Assembly: GCA_019240405.1 (NCBI GenBank)
Contig: JAFAYL010000027.1
Coordinates: 1-64,000, forward strand
DNA: 64,000 nt
Source: Acidobacteriaceae bacterium
GTDB lineage: Bacteria; Acidobacteriota; Terriglobia; Bryobacterales; Bryobacteraceae
Direction: 5' to 3'
In this document: one piece after another, positions 35,273-44,245 of the stretch
How positions within the stretch are numbered: position 1 is the stretch's first letter
How the letters are laid out: the number at the start of each line of letters is the position of its first letter
Notes under the pieces: model-generated
Seen by the model: the letters and a program-made list of their open reading frames with translations, nothing else
Database searches by the model: none
Told to the model about the DNA's origin: nothing
Made by a program: the position numbers and the translations under genes

Positions 35273-35371
35273 AAGGACTCCGAACTCCACATTAAGCGGC
35301 AAATTCCTGCCAAAGAGATCAAATCTGGATGAAATTTTCCTGAAAGTCAGATGAGAAGCGCTGAAACTTCA

Positions 35372-37465
35372 CTACCGGCAGATACCGGCCGAAGTCGATG
35401 CGCTTAAAACCGGCTGAGGGGCAGCCGCGAGCGATCTCTTCGCGTGGATTACTTCCGGCACATCCGGATCGGCATAGCGCGAGATCCGTAGAAAGCGCTC
35501 ATATGCCAAACGGCTTTGGTCAAACTGGCACTTCTGCTCGTACGCGCGAGCCGAATGATACTCGGCCAATGGATAGCTGGGGTTGAGCCGGAGAATGCGC
35601 CGATATTCGGCGATCGCCTCGTCGGGATGGCCGGTCTCGAGATAGGCGTTGGCTAGGCAGTCCTCATATAAATCGAGCCCCGAACTCGGGGGGAGATGCT
35701 GGAGGGCGCTTTTGAAATGCGAGATGGCCTGCTCGGTTTCCCGCCGTTTCAGAGCCAGCGTGCCCAGGTAGTAATCGTAGCTTCTCAGTTCCTGCCTGAC
35801 GCCCCGCTCAGGATATGGAAAGTTCTCGAACAGTTTTTCTTTTAACTGAGAGGCCCTGACGGTATCGCCCCGATCCAGCGCAAACAGTAGTGAATTCCAC
35901 ACCGCTCCCTTCTCGCATTTCATCTCATTCTTTGCAGCGATCTCGCCGCGCGCCGGCTCATGCATGCGCTGCCATACTTGTGCGATGCTGCCGTATCCAA
36001 CCGCTCGCGCCGCGTTGGAGCGCGTGACCCGAATGTAGCGCTCGTATTGCCGGATGGCTTCGCGGTATTGCCCGCGTTGCGCGTAAACGTCGCCCAAATG
36101 AATCATTGCCGGCTCGAAAGCCGGGTTGAGGAACAGCGCAGCTTTGTATTCGTCTAACGCTTCGTCGAATCTTCCTGACTGCTCATAAGACATCCCCAAA
36201 CTGTCGTGAGCATTAGGCTCTTTGGGATCTAATTGGACATAGCGCTGATGTGCGGCGATTGCCTCCTCATAGCGCATCAATCCCAGGTAACATATACCCA
36301 GCACGTTATATAGCTCACTGTTTTCACGAGCTGTTGTTAATCCTTGCTGAAGAGTAGCGATCGCTTCAGCGGGATGTTCTTCGCGGTAAAGAAGCCGGCC
36401 CAGCCGGGCATACGCCTCATTCTCCGCGGGATATTCAGTGACAATCTGTCGAAGGTGAGCAATCGCTGCGGGGTAGTCATTTCGCGCAATCGCATACCAG
36501 GCAGTCACATAGAGCCTGTCCTTTTCGGTGAGGTGATCGGAAAGTTGAATCGCCTTCTCCAAATACGGCTTTCCTTTTTCCGGCAAAAAGTCAGTGACTG
36601 CGTAGGCAAATCCGATTCGCGCGTACGCCATCGCAAATGTCGGATCTACCTGAACCGCTTTGTGCAAGAGCTCCACTGCCTGCGCGTTTTCAAAACCCTG
36701 CGCTTCTCTCACGCCCAGCGAGTAATAGCGATACGCCTCGAGATTATTGGTCATCACCTCGGCGAGGCTGGTCTCGTTCGCCGTGCTGCTCGGCGCCGAG
36801 GGCCGGTGGTCGGCCGCTAATCCACTGCTTCGCGGCGCTGCGAGCGGCGGATCGGTATGCCGTTCGGTAGGATGCGGAGAAAATCGCAGGAATACGATGA
36901 ATACTCCGGCAGCAAAAGCTGCCAACGCGAGTTTTTGCGCCAGCCCGATGAGTGGCCGTTTGATCTCCTCCCCTTTAGATTTCAGTTCACCCTGAGCGCT
37001 CTCGATTTGGTGTCCGGATGCGCCGCTGGTCTCTATCCCTTCGTGCGCGTGAACCGGTTCCACCAGATGGGGACAGCACTCCTCCAGCGGTCCGATAAAG
37101 CGGTAGCCGATGCGAGGGATCGTTTTCACGAACCGAGGCTGGTGTGGATCATCGCTCAAAACCTTCCGAATATCAGCGACGCATTGAACCAGCGCGTTGT
37201 CCGTCACGGAAATCCCCGGCCAGAAATTCTCGATGAGCTCTTCTTTGCTGACCAATCGATCGCGATGCTCGATCAAATAGATCAGTATGTGAAACGATTG
37301 AGGCCGAAGGTATTGTTCGCCGCCTTCACGCCTGATGCAGCCTTGGCGGCAATCGATTTCTATTTCAGCGCAGCGGTACACGATCCTCAGCGGATCAGCC
37401 GGCGCAACGGCAATCACACCCGGCTTGGGTTTGCCGGCCTGAGAAGTGGCGGCATGTGCAGCCAT
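35372..37465 (-). CDS. Winged-helix DNA-binding protein with TPR repeats
   Basis: 697 residues from ATG at 37,465, chosen because GGGAG lies 8 bp ahead; the frame itself extends to 37,528. An OmpR-type winged helix spans about 25-120 (YRCAEIEIDCRQGCIRREGG to PRIGYRFIGPLEEC). A single membrane helix at about 178-195 (LALAAFAAGVFIVFLRF) follows. The rest is about ten TPR units (YARIGFAYAVTDFLPEKGKPYLEKAI, YNVLGICYLGLMRYEEAIAAHQRYVQLDP and others). A membrane-anchored one-component regulator, with the TPRs as a protein-binding sensor; targets unknown. Its divergent neighbour is not close, and it may form a unit with the S53 protease 99 bp downstream. Confidence 0.9.
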   Translation of the reverse strand: MAAHAATSQAGKPKPGVIAVAPADPLRIVYRCAEIEIDCRQGCIRREGGEQYLRPQSFHILIYLIEHRDRLVSKEELIENFWPGISVTDNALVQCVADIRKVLSDDPHQPRFVKTIPRIGYRFIGPLEECCPHLVEPVHAHEGIETSGASGHQIESAQGELKSKGEEIKRPLIGLAQKLALAAFAAGVFIVFLRFSPHPTERHTDPPLAAPRSSGLAADHRPSAPSSTANETSLAEVMTNNLEAYRYYSLGVREAQGFENAQAVELLHKAVQVDPTFAMAYARIGFAYAVTDFLPEKGKPYLEKAIQLSDHLTEKDRLYVTAWYAIARNDYPAAIAHLRQIVTEYPAENEAYARLGRLLYREEHPAEAIATLQQGLTTARENSELYNVLGICYLGLMRYEEAIAAHQRYVQLDPKEPNAHDSLGMSYEQSGRFDEALDEYKAALFLNPAFEPAMIHLGDVYAQRGQYREAIRQYERYIRVTRSNAARAVGYGSIAQVWQRMHEPARGEIAAKNEMKCEKGAVWNSLLFALDRGDTVRASQLKEKLFENFPYPERGVRQELRSYDYYLGTLALKRRETEQAISHFKSALQHLPPSSGLDLYEDCLANAYLETGHPDEAIAEYRRILRLNPSYPLAEYHSARAYEQKCQFDQSRLAYERFLRISRYADPDVPEVIHAKRSLAAAPQPVLSASTSAGICR

Positions 37466-37570
37466 ACTGAAGACTCCCGAAGGCTCAGAGCGTCGGCAAC
37501 GCTCCACTAACGCGCGATTATATCCCATGCGCGCCCATGCCGGAGATCGCGTCGGTTCCTAATTTACGTT

Positions 37571-38458
37571 TTACGGAACAACGAGGTTAGTGCGGCTGCT
37601 GAGTGGCCGGGCTTTTCCATTCGCAATCTCGATGAACTCGTCTCTGACGGTGTCATAGGGCGGCCGACCGACAAAGAACTTGTAAGTGTAATGCGTTTGC
37701 GTCCGCTGCCCATTGCTGTTCAAACCAGTCTCACGGTAAGCGTCGAGAGAAAAACTGCGGATGCCCTCAGATGCTTCCTTCGGATGCTCCTTGGCGAATT
37801 GAATTTGGTCAAAATCGCCGCTTTCAAGAGTAATTCTGAGGAAGATCTTGCCGTCCTTTGATACCTGGCCCAGATCATAGACTTTGTAGTTCCCCCAGGG
37901 CTCGAGGGATGTCCGAATCACCAATGTGTCTTCTCCAACCTTGATACGCTCCAGAATGTAGTGAAGCATTCCTCGCGGCGTAACTCCTCGCGGGTAGAGG
38001 TCAATCATGTGTGCCATCCCTGAGTCGCGGCAAGTTTTGTCGCCCGACTCGGCGCACGCGCGTGTGAGCAAAGCGACGGCCTGCCAGTCGTCCGGGTTTG
38101 CCGTCACAAGCGGCTTCAAGATCGTCATCGGATAGTTTGTGTCTCCTGTATTCAGCGCTGCTTCACTAGCGAACTTCGATATCACCGGATCACCCTGCAA
38201 CTGCGAGAGCATTTGTTTATACACCGCGAGTGCATCGGCGTACCGTTGTGCATTGAAGGCTTTCGTGGCTTGATCGAACTGTTGCTTCTGCTCCGGAGTT
38301 AAGCGATTGACGAGATCTTGCACAGACTCGGCCTGAGATGCCGCAGGTGCCTGTGCAAATCCGATTCCTCCAAACATCGGAAATACTAAAGTGAATGTCG
38401 TCGCAAATAAACCGAACGAATGCCCGCGAGGTAAGCAGGAACGCATGCGGATCAGCAT
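37571..38458 (-). CDS. Exported TPR-like protein of unknown function
   Basis: 295 residues. A signal peptide (GLFATTFTLVFPMFGGIGFAQA) is followed by a helical TPR-like region at about 45-165 (LTPEQKQQFDQATKAFNAQRYADALAVYKQML). A beta-rich domain follows at about 170-295 (GEDTLVIRTSLEPWGNYKVYDLG to GRPPYDTVRDEFIEI). No enzyme motif seen. Probably a periplasmic protein. It diverges from the DUF6677-like gene with 39 bp between starts. Confidence 0.8.
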   Translation of the reverse strand: MLIRMRSCLPRGHSFGLFATTFTLVFPMFGGIGFAQAPAASQAESVQDLVNRLTPEQKQQFDQATKAFNAQRYADALAVYKQMLSQLQGDPVISKFASEAALNTGDTNYPMTILKPLVTANPDDWQAVALLTRACAESGDKTCRDSGMAHMIDLYPRGVTPRGMLHYILERIKVGEDTLVIRTSLEPWGNYKVYDLGQVSKDGKIFLRITLESGDFDQIQFAKEHPKEASEGIRSFSLDAYRETGLNSNGQRTQTHYTYKFFVGRPPYDTVRDEFIEIANGKARPLSSRTNLVVP

Positions 38459-38497
38459 AGCTCAGAGTAGGCAACGCCTCCGGCTAAAATCAAATAA

Positions 38498-38914
38498 ATG
38501 CCGGTAACTTCCTCTCGTGCGGCCGTGTCACCAAGCGAGCGCTCGCCCTATCTGCCTGTGGCGCTTGCGTGGCTGATTCCCGGCGCGGGCCATTTTCTGC
38601 TCGGGCGTCGATGGCGCGCCGCAATCATCTTCTTCTCCGTCACCCTGATGTTCGTCATTGGGCTGCTGATGCGTGGACCGCTGTTTAAGATTGGCGGCGC
38701 CGATCTGCTCTCACGATTAATTCAGTTCGGCGGCTTCCTCGGCGATCTGGCCTGCGGCTTTCTCTATTTCTTAACAGTTTGGCTTGGTTATGCGGCTCCT
38801 GATATCGCTGGGCACAACCCGGACTATGGGTCCAAATTTCTCGTAGCTGCCGGGTTGCTGAACGTTTTGGCAATGGTTGACGTCTACGAAATCGCGACGA
38901 AGCAGAAAGAATAA
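38498..38914 (+). CDS. Small multi-span membrane protein (DUF6677-like)
   Basis: 138 residues with about three to four membrane helices. The word PGAGHFLLGRRWRAAIIFFSV resembles TM2-type and DUF6677 proteins of acidobacteria, which have a Gly-rich helix near a basic turn. No catalytic residue stands out. It is followed 12 bp later by another small membrane protein and then miaB, all on the plus strand. Function unknown. Confidence 0.8.
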   Translation: MPVTSSRAAVSPSERSPYLPVALAWLIPGAGHFLLGRRWRAAIIFFSVTLMFVIGLLMRGPLFKIGGADLLSRLIQFGGFLGDLACGFLYFLTVWLGYAAPDIAGHNPDYGSKFLVAAGLLNVLAMVDVYEIATKQKE

Positions 38915-38926
38915 AGTCAGCGCTCC

Positions 38927-39109
38927 ATGCATATCACCCTCAATCACTTTGAAGTTTCGATTATTTTCGCGCTCATCGCCAGCGTCGTCTTAGGATTGGT
39001 TACCAAGCGCACAGATCGGGAGCGCGTCCGCTACGGCCTGTACTGCTTCGGCTGTTTTATAGCCGCGCTCTTCGGCATTGGTTGGGCTATGCATTTTCTG
39101 CACGGATGA
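38927..39109 (+). CDS. Small membrane protein upstream of miaB
   Basis: 60 residues with two hydrophobic helices (FEVSIIFALIASVVLGLVT and YGLYCFGCFIAALFGIGWAMHFL) joined by a basic loop KRTDRERVR. Its stop overlaps an ATG in the miaB frame (ATGA at 39,106-39,109), so the two are likely coupled. Unknown function. Confidence 0.7.
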   Translation: MHITLNHFEVSIIFALIASVVLGLVTKRTDRERVRYGLYCFGCFIAALFGIGWAMHFLHG

Positions 39110-40491
39110 GCGAATTACTCGAAGCTTCGCGAGCAATGAAGAAGTTCTACATCGAGACGTTCGGCTGTCAAATGAACGCCCACGATTCAGAGAAAGTGGT
39201 GGGAACGCTTGTCCGGCAAGGCTACACGCAAGTCGATTCGCCCGAGCAGGCCGACCTGATTTTCTACAACACCTGTAGTATTCGCGATAAAGCCGAGCAA
39301 AAGGTCTTCAGCCGCCTTCAGCAATTTAAGCGCGATGCCGGCAAGGGCAAAGTCTTCGCTGTTCTCGGCTGTGTCGCCCAACAGGAAGGCGAGCGCATTT
39401 TTGAGCGCGCGCCTCACGTCAGTTTGGTTGCCGGTTCGGCGAGCTATACCAAATTGCCTGAAATGCTCGTGCAGCTCGAGGCAGGAAATCGCCGTGTGAC
39501 CGGGCTCAGCCTCGACACCACAGAAACCTTCGATACTCCGTTTACCCGCCGCGATAATCCTCACCGCGCCTATATCACGATCATCGAAGGTTGTGATAAA
39601 TCGTGCGCCTATTGCGTTGTGCCGTTCACGCGCGGCCCCGAGCGCAGCCGTACCAGCGAGAGCGTCATGCGCGAAGCACGCACTCTCGCCGAAGCCGGAT
39701 ACTCGGAGGTTCAGTTGCTCGGCCAAAACGTAAACAGTTACCGCGATCCATCGCCCGCCGGTTGGGACTTCTCTCAGTTGCTCGCCGGCACAGGCAAGAT
39801 CGACGGCATTCGCCGCGTCCGATTCACTACTTCGCATCCCCGCGATTTCGTAAAGAACATCGTCGACGCAATCGATGCCTGCCCGGCGCTGTGCAATCAT
39901 GTGCATCTCCCTGTTCAATCGGGATCGGATGCGGTACTGTCACGCATGCAGCGCCTCTACTCGCGAGATCAATACATCCGACGGATTGAGTGGATCAAAA
40001 ACTCGAAGCGCGATATCGCAATCACAACCGACATAATCGTCGGCTTTCCCGGCGAATCGGAAGCCGATTTCAATCAGACCCTTAGGCTTGCCGAAGAAGT
40101 CGAATACGATTCGATGTTCATCTTCAAGTATTCCAAGCGTCCGAATACGTCCGCCCTTCAATACGAAGACCACATTCCTGAGGAAGAGAAAACGCGCCGT
40201 TTAATGGTCCTGCAGGAACGGCAGCGGACGATTCAGATTCGCCGCAACGCGTCTTATATTGGCCGAACCGAAGAAGTACTTGTGGAGGGCTACAACCTGG
40301 CAACCGATCAATGGATCGGGCGCACAAGCCAAAACAAGACGCTCAACTTTTCTGATTCAACTCTGCCTGCGCCCTCGAACGATAACACTCTGGTCGGCCA
40401 ATATTCCGACGTGCTGATTACTCGCGCAGGACCGAACAGCCTCGCTGGAGAGCGCTCGTCTCCCGAAGCTGCCTCGCTTGCAGTAAGCTAG
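39106..40491 (+). CDS. miaB: tRNA-2-methylthio-N6-isopentenyladenosine synthase MiaB
   Basis: Radical-SAM enzyme that adds a methylthio group to i6A37 in tRNAs reading UNN codons. N-terminal UPF0004 domain with cysteines in TFGCQMN, NTCSIRDKAE and VLGCVAQQEG holds the auxiliary cluster. The radical-SAM cysteines are in GCDKSCAYCVVPFTRG. A TRAM domain closes the protein (IGRTEEVLVEGYN). The start is either ATG 39,106, coupled to the previous stop, or ATG 39,136 (MKKFYIETFG), which is the usual family start. The i6A37 made by MiaA is needed first; miaA is not in the window. Confidence 0.95.
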   Translation: MSELLEASRAMKKFYIETFGCQMNAHDSEKVVGTLVRQGYTQVDSPEQADLIFYNTCSIRDKAEQKVFSRLQQFKRDAGKGKVFAVLGCVAQQEGERIFERAPHVSLVAGSASYTKLPEMLVQLEAGNRRVTGLSLDTTETFDTPFTRRDNPHRAYITIIEGCDKSCAYCVVPFTRGPERSRTSESVMREARTLAEAGYSEVQLLGQNVNSYRDPSPAGWDFSQLLAGTGKIDGIRRVRFTTSHPRDFVKNIVDAIDACPALCNHVHLPVQSGSDAVLSRMQRLYSRDQYIRRIEWIKNSKRDIAITTDIIVGFPGESEADFNQTLRLAEEVEYDSMFIFKYSKRPNTSALQYEDHIPEEEKTRRLMVLQERQRTIQIRRNASYIGRTEEVLVEGYNLATDQWIGRTSQNKTLNFSDSTLPAPSNDNTLVGQYSDVLITRAGPNSLAGERSSPEAASLAVS

Positions 40492-40587
40492 GTATCAAGC
40501 CGACACGGCCAGGGAAACGCCCAGTACATTTTTCTCAAACGGCCCGCAACGAGTGTGCGTCTACTCTTGTGGCAAGCGGAGGCAATC

Positions 40588-41073
40588 TTGGAAGTAGAGA
40601 TGAAAATTCGCGGTCTCATGATGGATCCCATGACCAATATGCCCATAGTGGTGCTTAAGGATTCGACCGGAGATGCGGTCCTGCCGATCTGGGTCGGAAT
40701 CTATGAAGCCAACGCGATCGCCCTCGAGATCGAAAAAGTGAACACCCCTCGCCCGATGACGCACGATCTCATCAAAATTCTGCTGATGGGCCTCGAGACG
40801 TCAATCAAAAAAGTCGTCGTGAATGAGTTAAAGGACGACACCTTCTACGCCCTAATTTGGATCGAGCGTGAAGGCAAGCTCATGAGCGTCGATTCGCGCC
40901 CTAGCGATGCTCTCGCGCTCGCGCTCCGTCACGATTGTCCAATCTACGTCGAAGATAAGGTTCTGCAGTCCTCTCGCAGCTCGGGCAGCGTCTCCGAGAA
41001 GGTCAACAACGAAGAACTGCGTAAGTGGCTCGAGAATCTGAACGACGAGGATATGGGCCGCTACAAAATGTAG
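40588..41073 (+). CDS. Bifunctional nuclease family protein (DUF151)
   Basis: 161 residues from TTG at 40,588, with GGAGG 5 bp ahead; an upstream GTG frame at 40,555 has no such site. The family is clear from VLPIWVGIYEANAIALEIEK, TPRPMTHDLIKILL and SVDSRPSDALALALR. Some members have reported DNase and RNase activity and plant members affect stress responses; the bacterial role is uncertain. The acidic/basic C-terminal tail (NNEELRKWLENLNDEDMGRYKM) is often present. It is commonly linked to miaB in acidobacteria-like genomes, which is the order seen here. Confidence 0.9.
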   Translation: MEVEMKIRGLMMDPMTNMPIVVLKDSTGDAVLPIWVGIYEANAIALEIEKVNTPRPMTHDLIKILLMGLETSIKKVVVNELKDDTFYALIWIEREGKLMSVDSRPSDALALALRHDCPIYVEDKVLQSSRSSGSVSEKVNNEELRKWLENLNDEDMGRYKM

Positions 41074-41100
41074 GTCGGGGACACTGCCCAAAACCCGTAG

Positions 41101-41120
41101 GGTGCGGGCATGCCCGCACC
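41101..41120. terminator. Perfect palindrome between convergent genes
   Basis: GGTGCGGGCA and its exact complement TGCCCGCACC meet without spacer, so RNA from either strand can form a strong hairpin. It lies between the ends of the nuclease-family gene and the exported TPR gene. No long T-run follows, so termination would be only partly intrinsic. Confidence 0.55.
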
Positions 41121-41122
41121 GT

Positions 41123-42517
41123 TTACGACGGACGTCGCCGTCTCGGCGCGCGCTTCGGCGCAGGTGGCGTGGCACTCTTCAAGCTCGGTGAAGTCGGATC
41201 CTTGAACACGAGCATGTACGGATTCGCCGTGTAGCTGTCCACCACTCCCGAAAACTCCAGCTTGTCGCCCGTCTTCACTCCGTTGGGCGTGACCGGTTGC
41301 GTAAACTCCAGCGTCGCATCCGGTTTGGTCGGATCTTCCACAGCCACCACAATCTTTGTCGGCTTATCTGGCGGGTCCATCGAAACAATCGTTCCACTGA
41401 AGTTCTTCACTCCCTCGGCGCCGCCCGGAATGTCAGTATCCTTTACGTCGCTCGTAAAAAACTTCTCGCCTTGATCGCCTGTCAAATTTGTTTTGATGGT
41501 GTACCAGAGTTTGAAAGCCGGGTCTGCATCCATTCGTTTCTGAAGTTCGTCGGCCTGCTGCTTAGCAATGTCGCCCGCGCCCTCGATTTTGAAATCGGCT
41601 GGTGGAAGAGCGCTCGTCTTAGCCTCTGCCAGCACTTTATCTGCCCCGTCCGCGTTGCCGTGAAATTGCCCGTAGACTTTGTTGAAATAAGCTAGGAGCT
41701 GCGGACGCGCGCTCGCGGGAACTGCGCTCGGCCCATCATATTGGGCGGCTCGCGCAAATTGAAATAGGGCATCCTGATATTTCTTGTCATCCATCAGGAG
41801 CTTGCCGTATAAATACGACACATTTCCTTGCTCCGGGTTTACCGTCAGGCTTTCCTTGTACTCGTTCTCCGCAGTCGCTGTATCTTTCTTTGACGTCGCC
41901 TCCCAAGCGAGCGCGTTGTGCGCAATTCCAAGCACCTGGTTTTTCGCCTTCGTCCAATCGGCATCGCTCATACTCGCGGGCTTCTTACTCGCCGGAAAGG
42001 CAGCGTCTGCGCCATCGATCACGCCGTGCGCCGCCGAGTCCGTGCTGCTCAATAGATCCGGGGACGGATTAGTTCCCCCTACCGCCGGACCCCACAAGGC
42101 AATGTAATAGAGCGCTGTGAAATTCTTCGCGTCAGCTTTCAGCAGATCGTTGCATCTATCGATCAACTGCTGCCGAACGGTCTGATCATTCGGAGCAAGC
42201 TGGCCAAGCGTCGCTACGAAGTATTGCAGCCGGTCTTGTGCGTAATCGCTTTGGGGGTACTTGGTCTGCCATTGGTTTAGCAGATCCAGCCGCTTCTTCG
42301 GATCCTGTGCTTGGGTGACCTGCAAATAGATGTCGTATTCCCCGCGGTCTTTGTAGTTCTTCTGGGCGCCCCCTTGCTGCGCTCCCTGGGCCGCCGGCTG
42401 CTGTCCTGCGCTACTCTGCGCCTGTCCGCTTCCTGCCACAGCCAAGCTGGTCAAAACAAACGCGGAGATTGTAATCCCTGCGGCCAACCTTGCTCCTCGC
42501 CCTAAACAAAAATTCAC
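41123..42517 (-). CDS. Exported TPR protein of unknown function
   Basis: 464 residues. Signal peptide LAAGITISAFVLTSLAVAGSGQA, then a Gln/Ala-rich linker, and helical TPR-like repeats from about 55 to 300 (YDIYLQVTQAQDPKKRLDLLNQW, ENEYKESLTVNPEQGNVSYLYGKLLMDDKKYQDALFQFARAA). A beta domain follows at about 365-445 (FSGTIVSMDPPDKPTKIVVAVED to DKLEFSGVVDSYTANPYMLVF), an OB-like fold by appearance. The end is a Lys/Arg/Pro tail. No catalytic motif. Common in acidobacteria as a periplasmic protein without assigned role. Confidence 0.8.
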   Translation of the reverse strand: MNFCLGRGARLAAGITISAFVLTSLAVAGSGQAQSSAGQQPAAQGAQQGGAQKNYKDRGEYDIYLQVTQAQDPKKRLDLLNQWQTKYPQSDYAQDRLQYFVATLGQLAPNDQTVRQQLIDRCNDLLKADAKNFTALYYIALWGPAVGGTNPSPDLLSSTDSAAHGVIDGADAAFPASKKPASMSDADWTKAKNQVLGIAHNALAWEATSKKDTATAENEYKESLTVNPEQGNVSYLYGKLLMDDKKYQDALFQFARAAQYDGPSAVPASARPQLLAYFNKVYGQFHGNADGADKVLAEAKTSALPPADFKIEGAGDIAKQQADELQKRMDADPAFKLWYTIKTNLTGDQGEKFFTSDVKDTDIPGGAEGVKNFSGTIVSMDPPDKPTKIVVAVEDPTKPDATLEFTQPVTPNGVKTGDKLEFSGVVDSYTANPYMLVFKDPTSPSLKSATPPAPKRAPRRRRPS

Positions 42518-42769
42518 GACAACCCTCCTTCAGAGGAATTCTACGTCTTTGAATCTGGAAAACGGATGCATCTGTCGTTCCGGTACTTCCGGAGGCGCAA
42601 TCTCGCAAACTTGCCAACCAACGCCGCTGGCATTGGCAAAGCCGGAGTATATCGGAACGGCTAGGCTATCCGCAACCTTCCTTACTAGTCTAGATGCGAG
42701 GTTCGTGAAACTTGTTCCCTTGCGGGTACTACGACTTCACTGCTAAAAGCGATATCCGAAACGCATGCT

Positions 42770-44245
42770 ATGATCCACGTTTCCATGCGCGTTGCGGACC
42801 TCGCCGTCATAGCAGCCTACCTCCTATTTATTACCTGGTTCGGAGCGCGATTCAAAGAGAGCCAGAAGAGTCTCCGAGACTACTTTCTTGCCGGTCGCGG
42901 GGCTCCCTGGTGGGCCATAGCCTTTTCCATCGTGTCGGCGGAGACCAGCACGCTTACCGTTATCGGTACCCCGGCCCTCTCTTTCGCGGGAAATTTTCGC
43001 TTTTTGCAGTTGATCCTCGGATACCTGCTCGGCCGAATTGTGATCTCCATCCTTTTTCTACCCCAATATTTTCGTGGAGAAATGTACACCGCTTATGAGC
43101 TCATGCAGCGGCGCTTTGGTTCCCACGTCCGGAAATTTACGGCTGGAACGTTTCTGCTTCTCAGAGCCCTCGCCGAGGGCGTCCGCGTCTTTGCGGTGTC
43201 CATCGTAATCTCCGTTGTGCTCGGAACCGGCGAAGTTGCTTCCATCGCCCTCATCGTGTGCCTCACGCTCTTCTATACCTTTGAAGGCGGGATGACAGCC
43301 GTCATCTGGACTGACGTCGTTCAGATGATCCTCTATGTCGGCGGCGCGCTTCTGAGCTTCTTCCTCATGCTCTCTCTCATTCCCGGAGGTTGGCCGCACG
43401 TACTCGCTATTGCCGGTCCCGCCCACAAGTTTCGCTTCTTCGATTTTCGTTTCTCGCTTTCCTCTGCATTCTTCCAGCGCAACTATAGCTTCTGGGCCGG
43501 CCTGATCGGCGGCTGTTTCCTCACAACTGCCAGCCATGGAACCGAACAGCTTCTTGTCCAACGTCTCCTATCGGCGAAGAATGAGCGCGAAAGCCGCTTA
43601 GCGCTGTTCTCGAGCTGGATCGTAATTTTCTTTCAATTTGCCCTTTTTTTGGCTATCGGCGTGCTCCTCTATGTTCACTACCTTGACATTGCACGCCCGG
43701 CGCCCGCGATCCCGGAACGCACTTATCCGGAATTCGTCTGGAACAATCTCCCTGTCGGCTTGGCCGGTCTCGTGATTGCCGCCATTCTCGCCGCCGCAAT
43801 GTCCAATTTGAGCGCTGCGCTCAATGCGCTCGCGTCCACCAGCGTTATGGATTTTCTGAAGCCGCTCTGGCCCGCCTACCCGGAAGCTCGCTACTTGCAG
43901 ATCGCCCGCTGGGCTACGGTCGTGTGGGGTGTCATTCTGTTCGCAGTGGGTTTGATCGCGCGCCACTGGGGACGCGTCCTCGAAGCGGGGCTTTCTATCG
44001 CATCCATCCTCTACGGCGCGCTTCTCGGAGTTTTTCTACTTGGCGTGCTCACGCGCCGCCCCGGTGAATGGTCGGCTATCGCGGGCATGAGCGCCGGTTT
44101 CGCAGCTACCTTGCTCTTTCGCAGCCATGTCGCCTATACGTGGTATGTGCTGACAGGATCCGTCGCAACGTTTGTCGTCGGCTATGCCGCAAGCTTTTTG
44201 ATCCCCGATCGCGCGCCGGTCGAACATGCCCGTGCCGTACGATGA
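42770..44245 (+). CDS. Sodium/solute symporter (SSS family)
   Basis: 491 residues with about 13 membrane helices. SSS marks: VIAAYLLFITWFGARF, SLRDYFLAGRGAPWWAIAFSIVSAETSTLTVIGTPA, FTGG-like turn FEGGMTAVIWTDVVQM, and the sodium-site AILAAAMSNLSAALNALASTSVMDF. Imports an unknown solute with sodium. The end overlaps the start of the APC permease by 20 bp, so the two transporters are probably one unit. Related in family, but not near-identical, to the symporter at 18,589-20,286. Confidence 0.92.
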   Translation: MIHVSMRVADLAVIAAYLLFITWFGARFKESQKSLRDYFLAGRGAPWWAIAFSIVSAETSTLTVIGTPALSFAGNFRFLQLILGYLLGRIVISILFLPQYFRGEMYTAYELMQRRFGSHVRKFTAGTFLLLRALAEGVRVFAVSIVISVVLGTGEVASIALIVCLTLFYTFEGGMTAVIWTDVVQMILYVGGALLSFFLMLSLIPGGWPHVLAIAGPAHKFRFFDFRFSLSSAFFQRNYSFWAGLIGGCFLTTASHGTEQLLVQRLLSAKNERESRLALFSSWIVIFFQFALFLAIGVLLYVHYLDIARPAPAIPERTYPEFVWNNLPVGLAGLVIAAILAAAMSNLSAALNALASTSVMDFLKPLWPAYPEARYLQIARWATVVWGVILFAVGLIARHWGRVLEAGLSIASILYGALLGVFLLGVLTRRPGEWSAIAGMSAGFAATLLFRSHVAYTWYVLTGSVATFVVGYAASFLIPDRAPVEHARAVR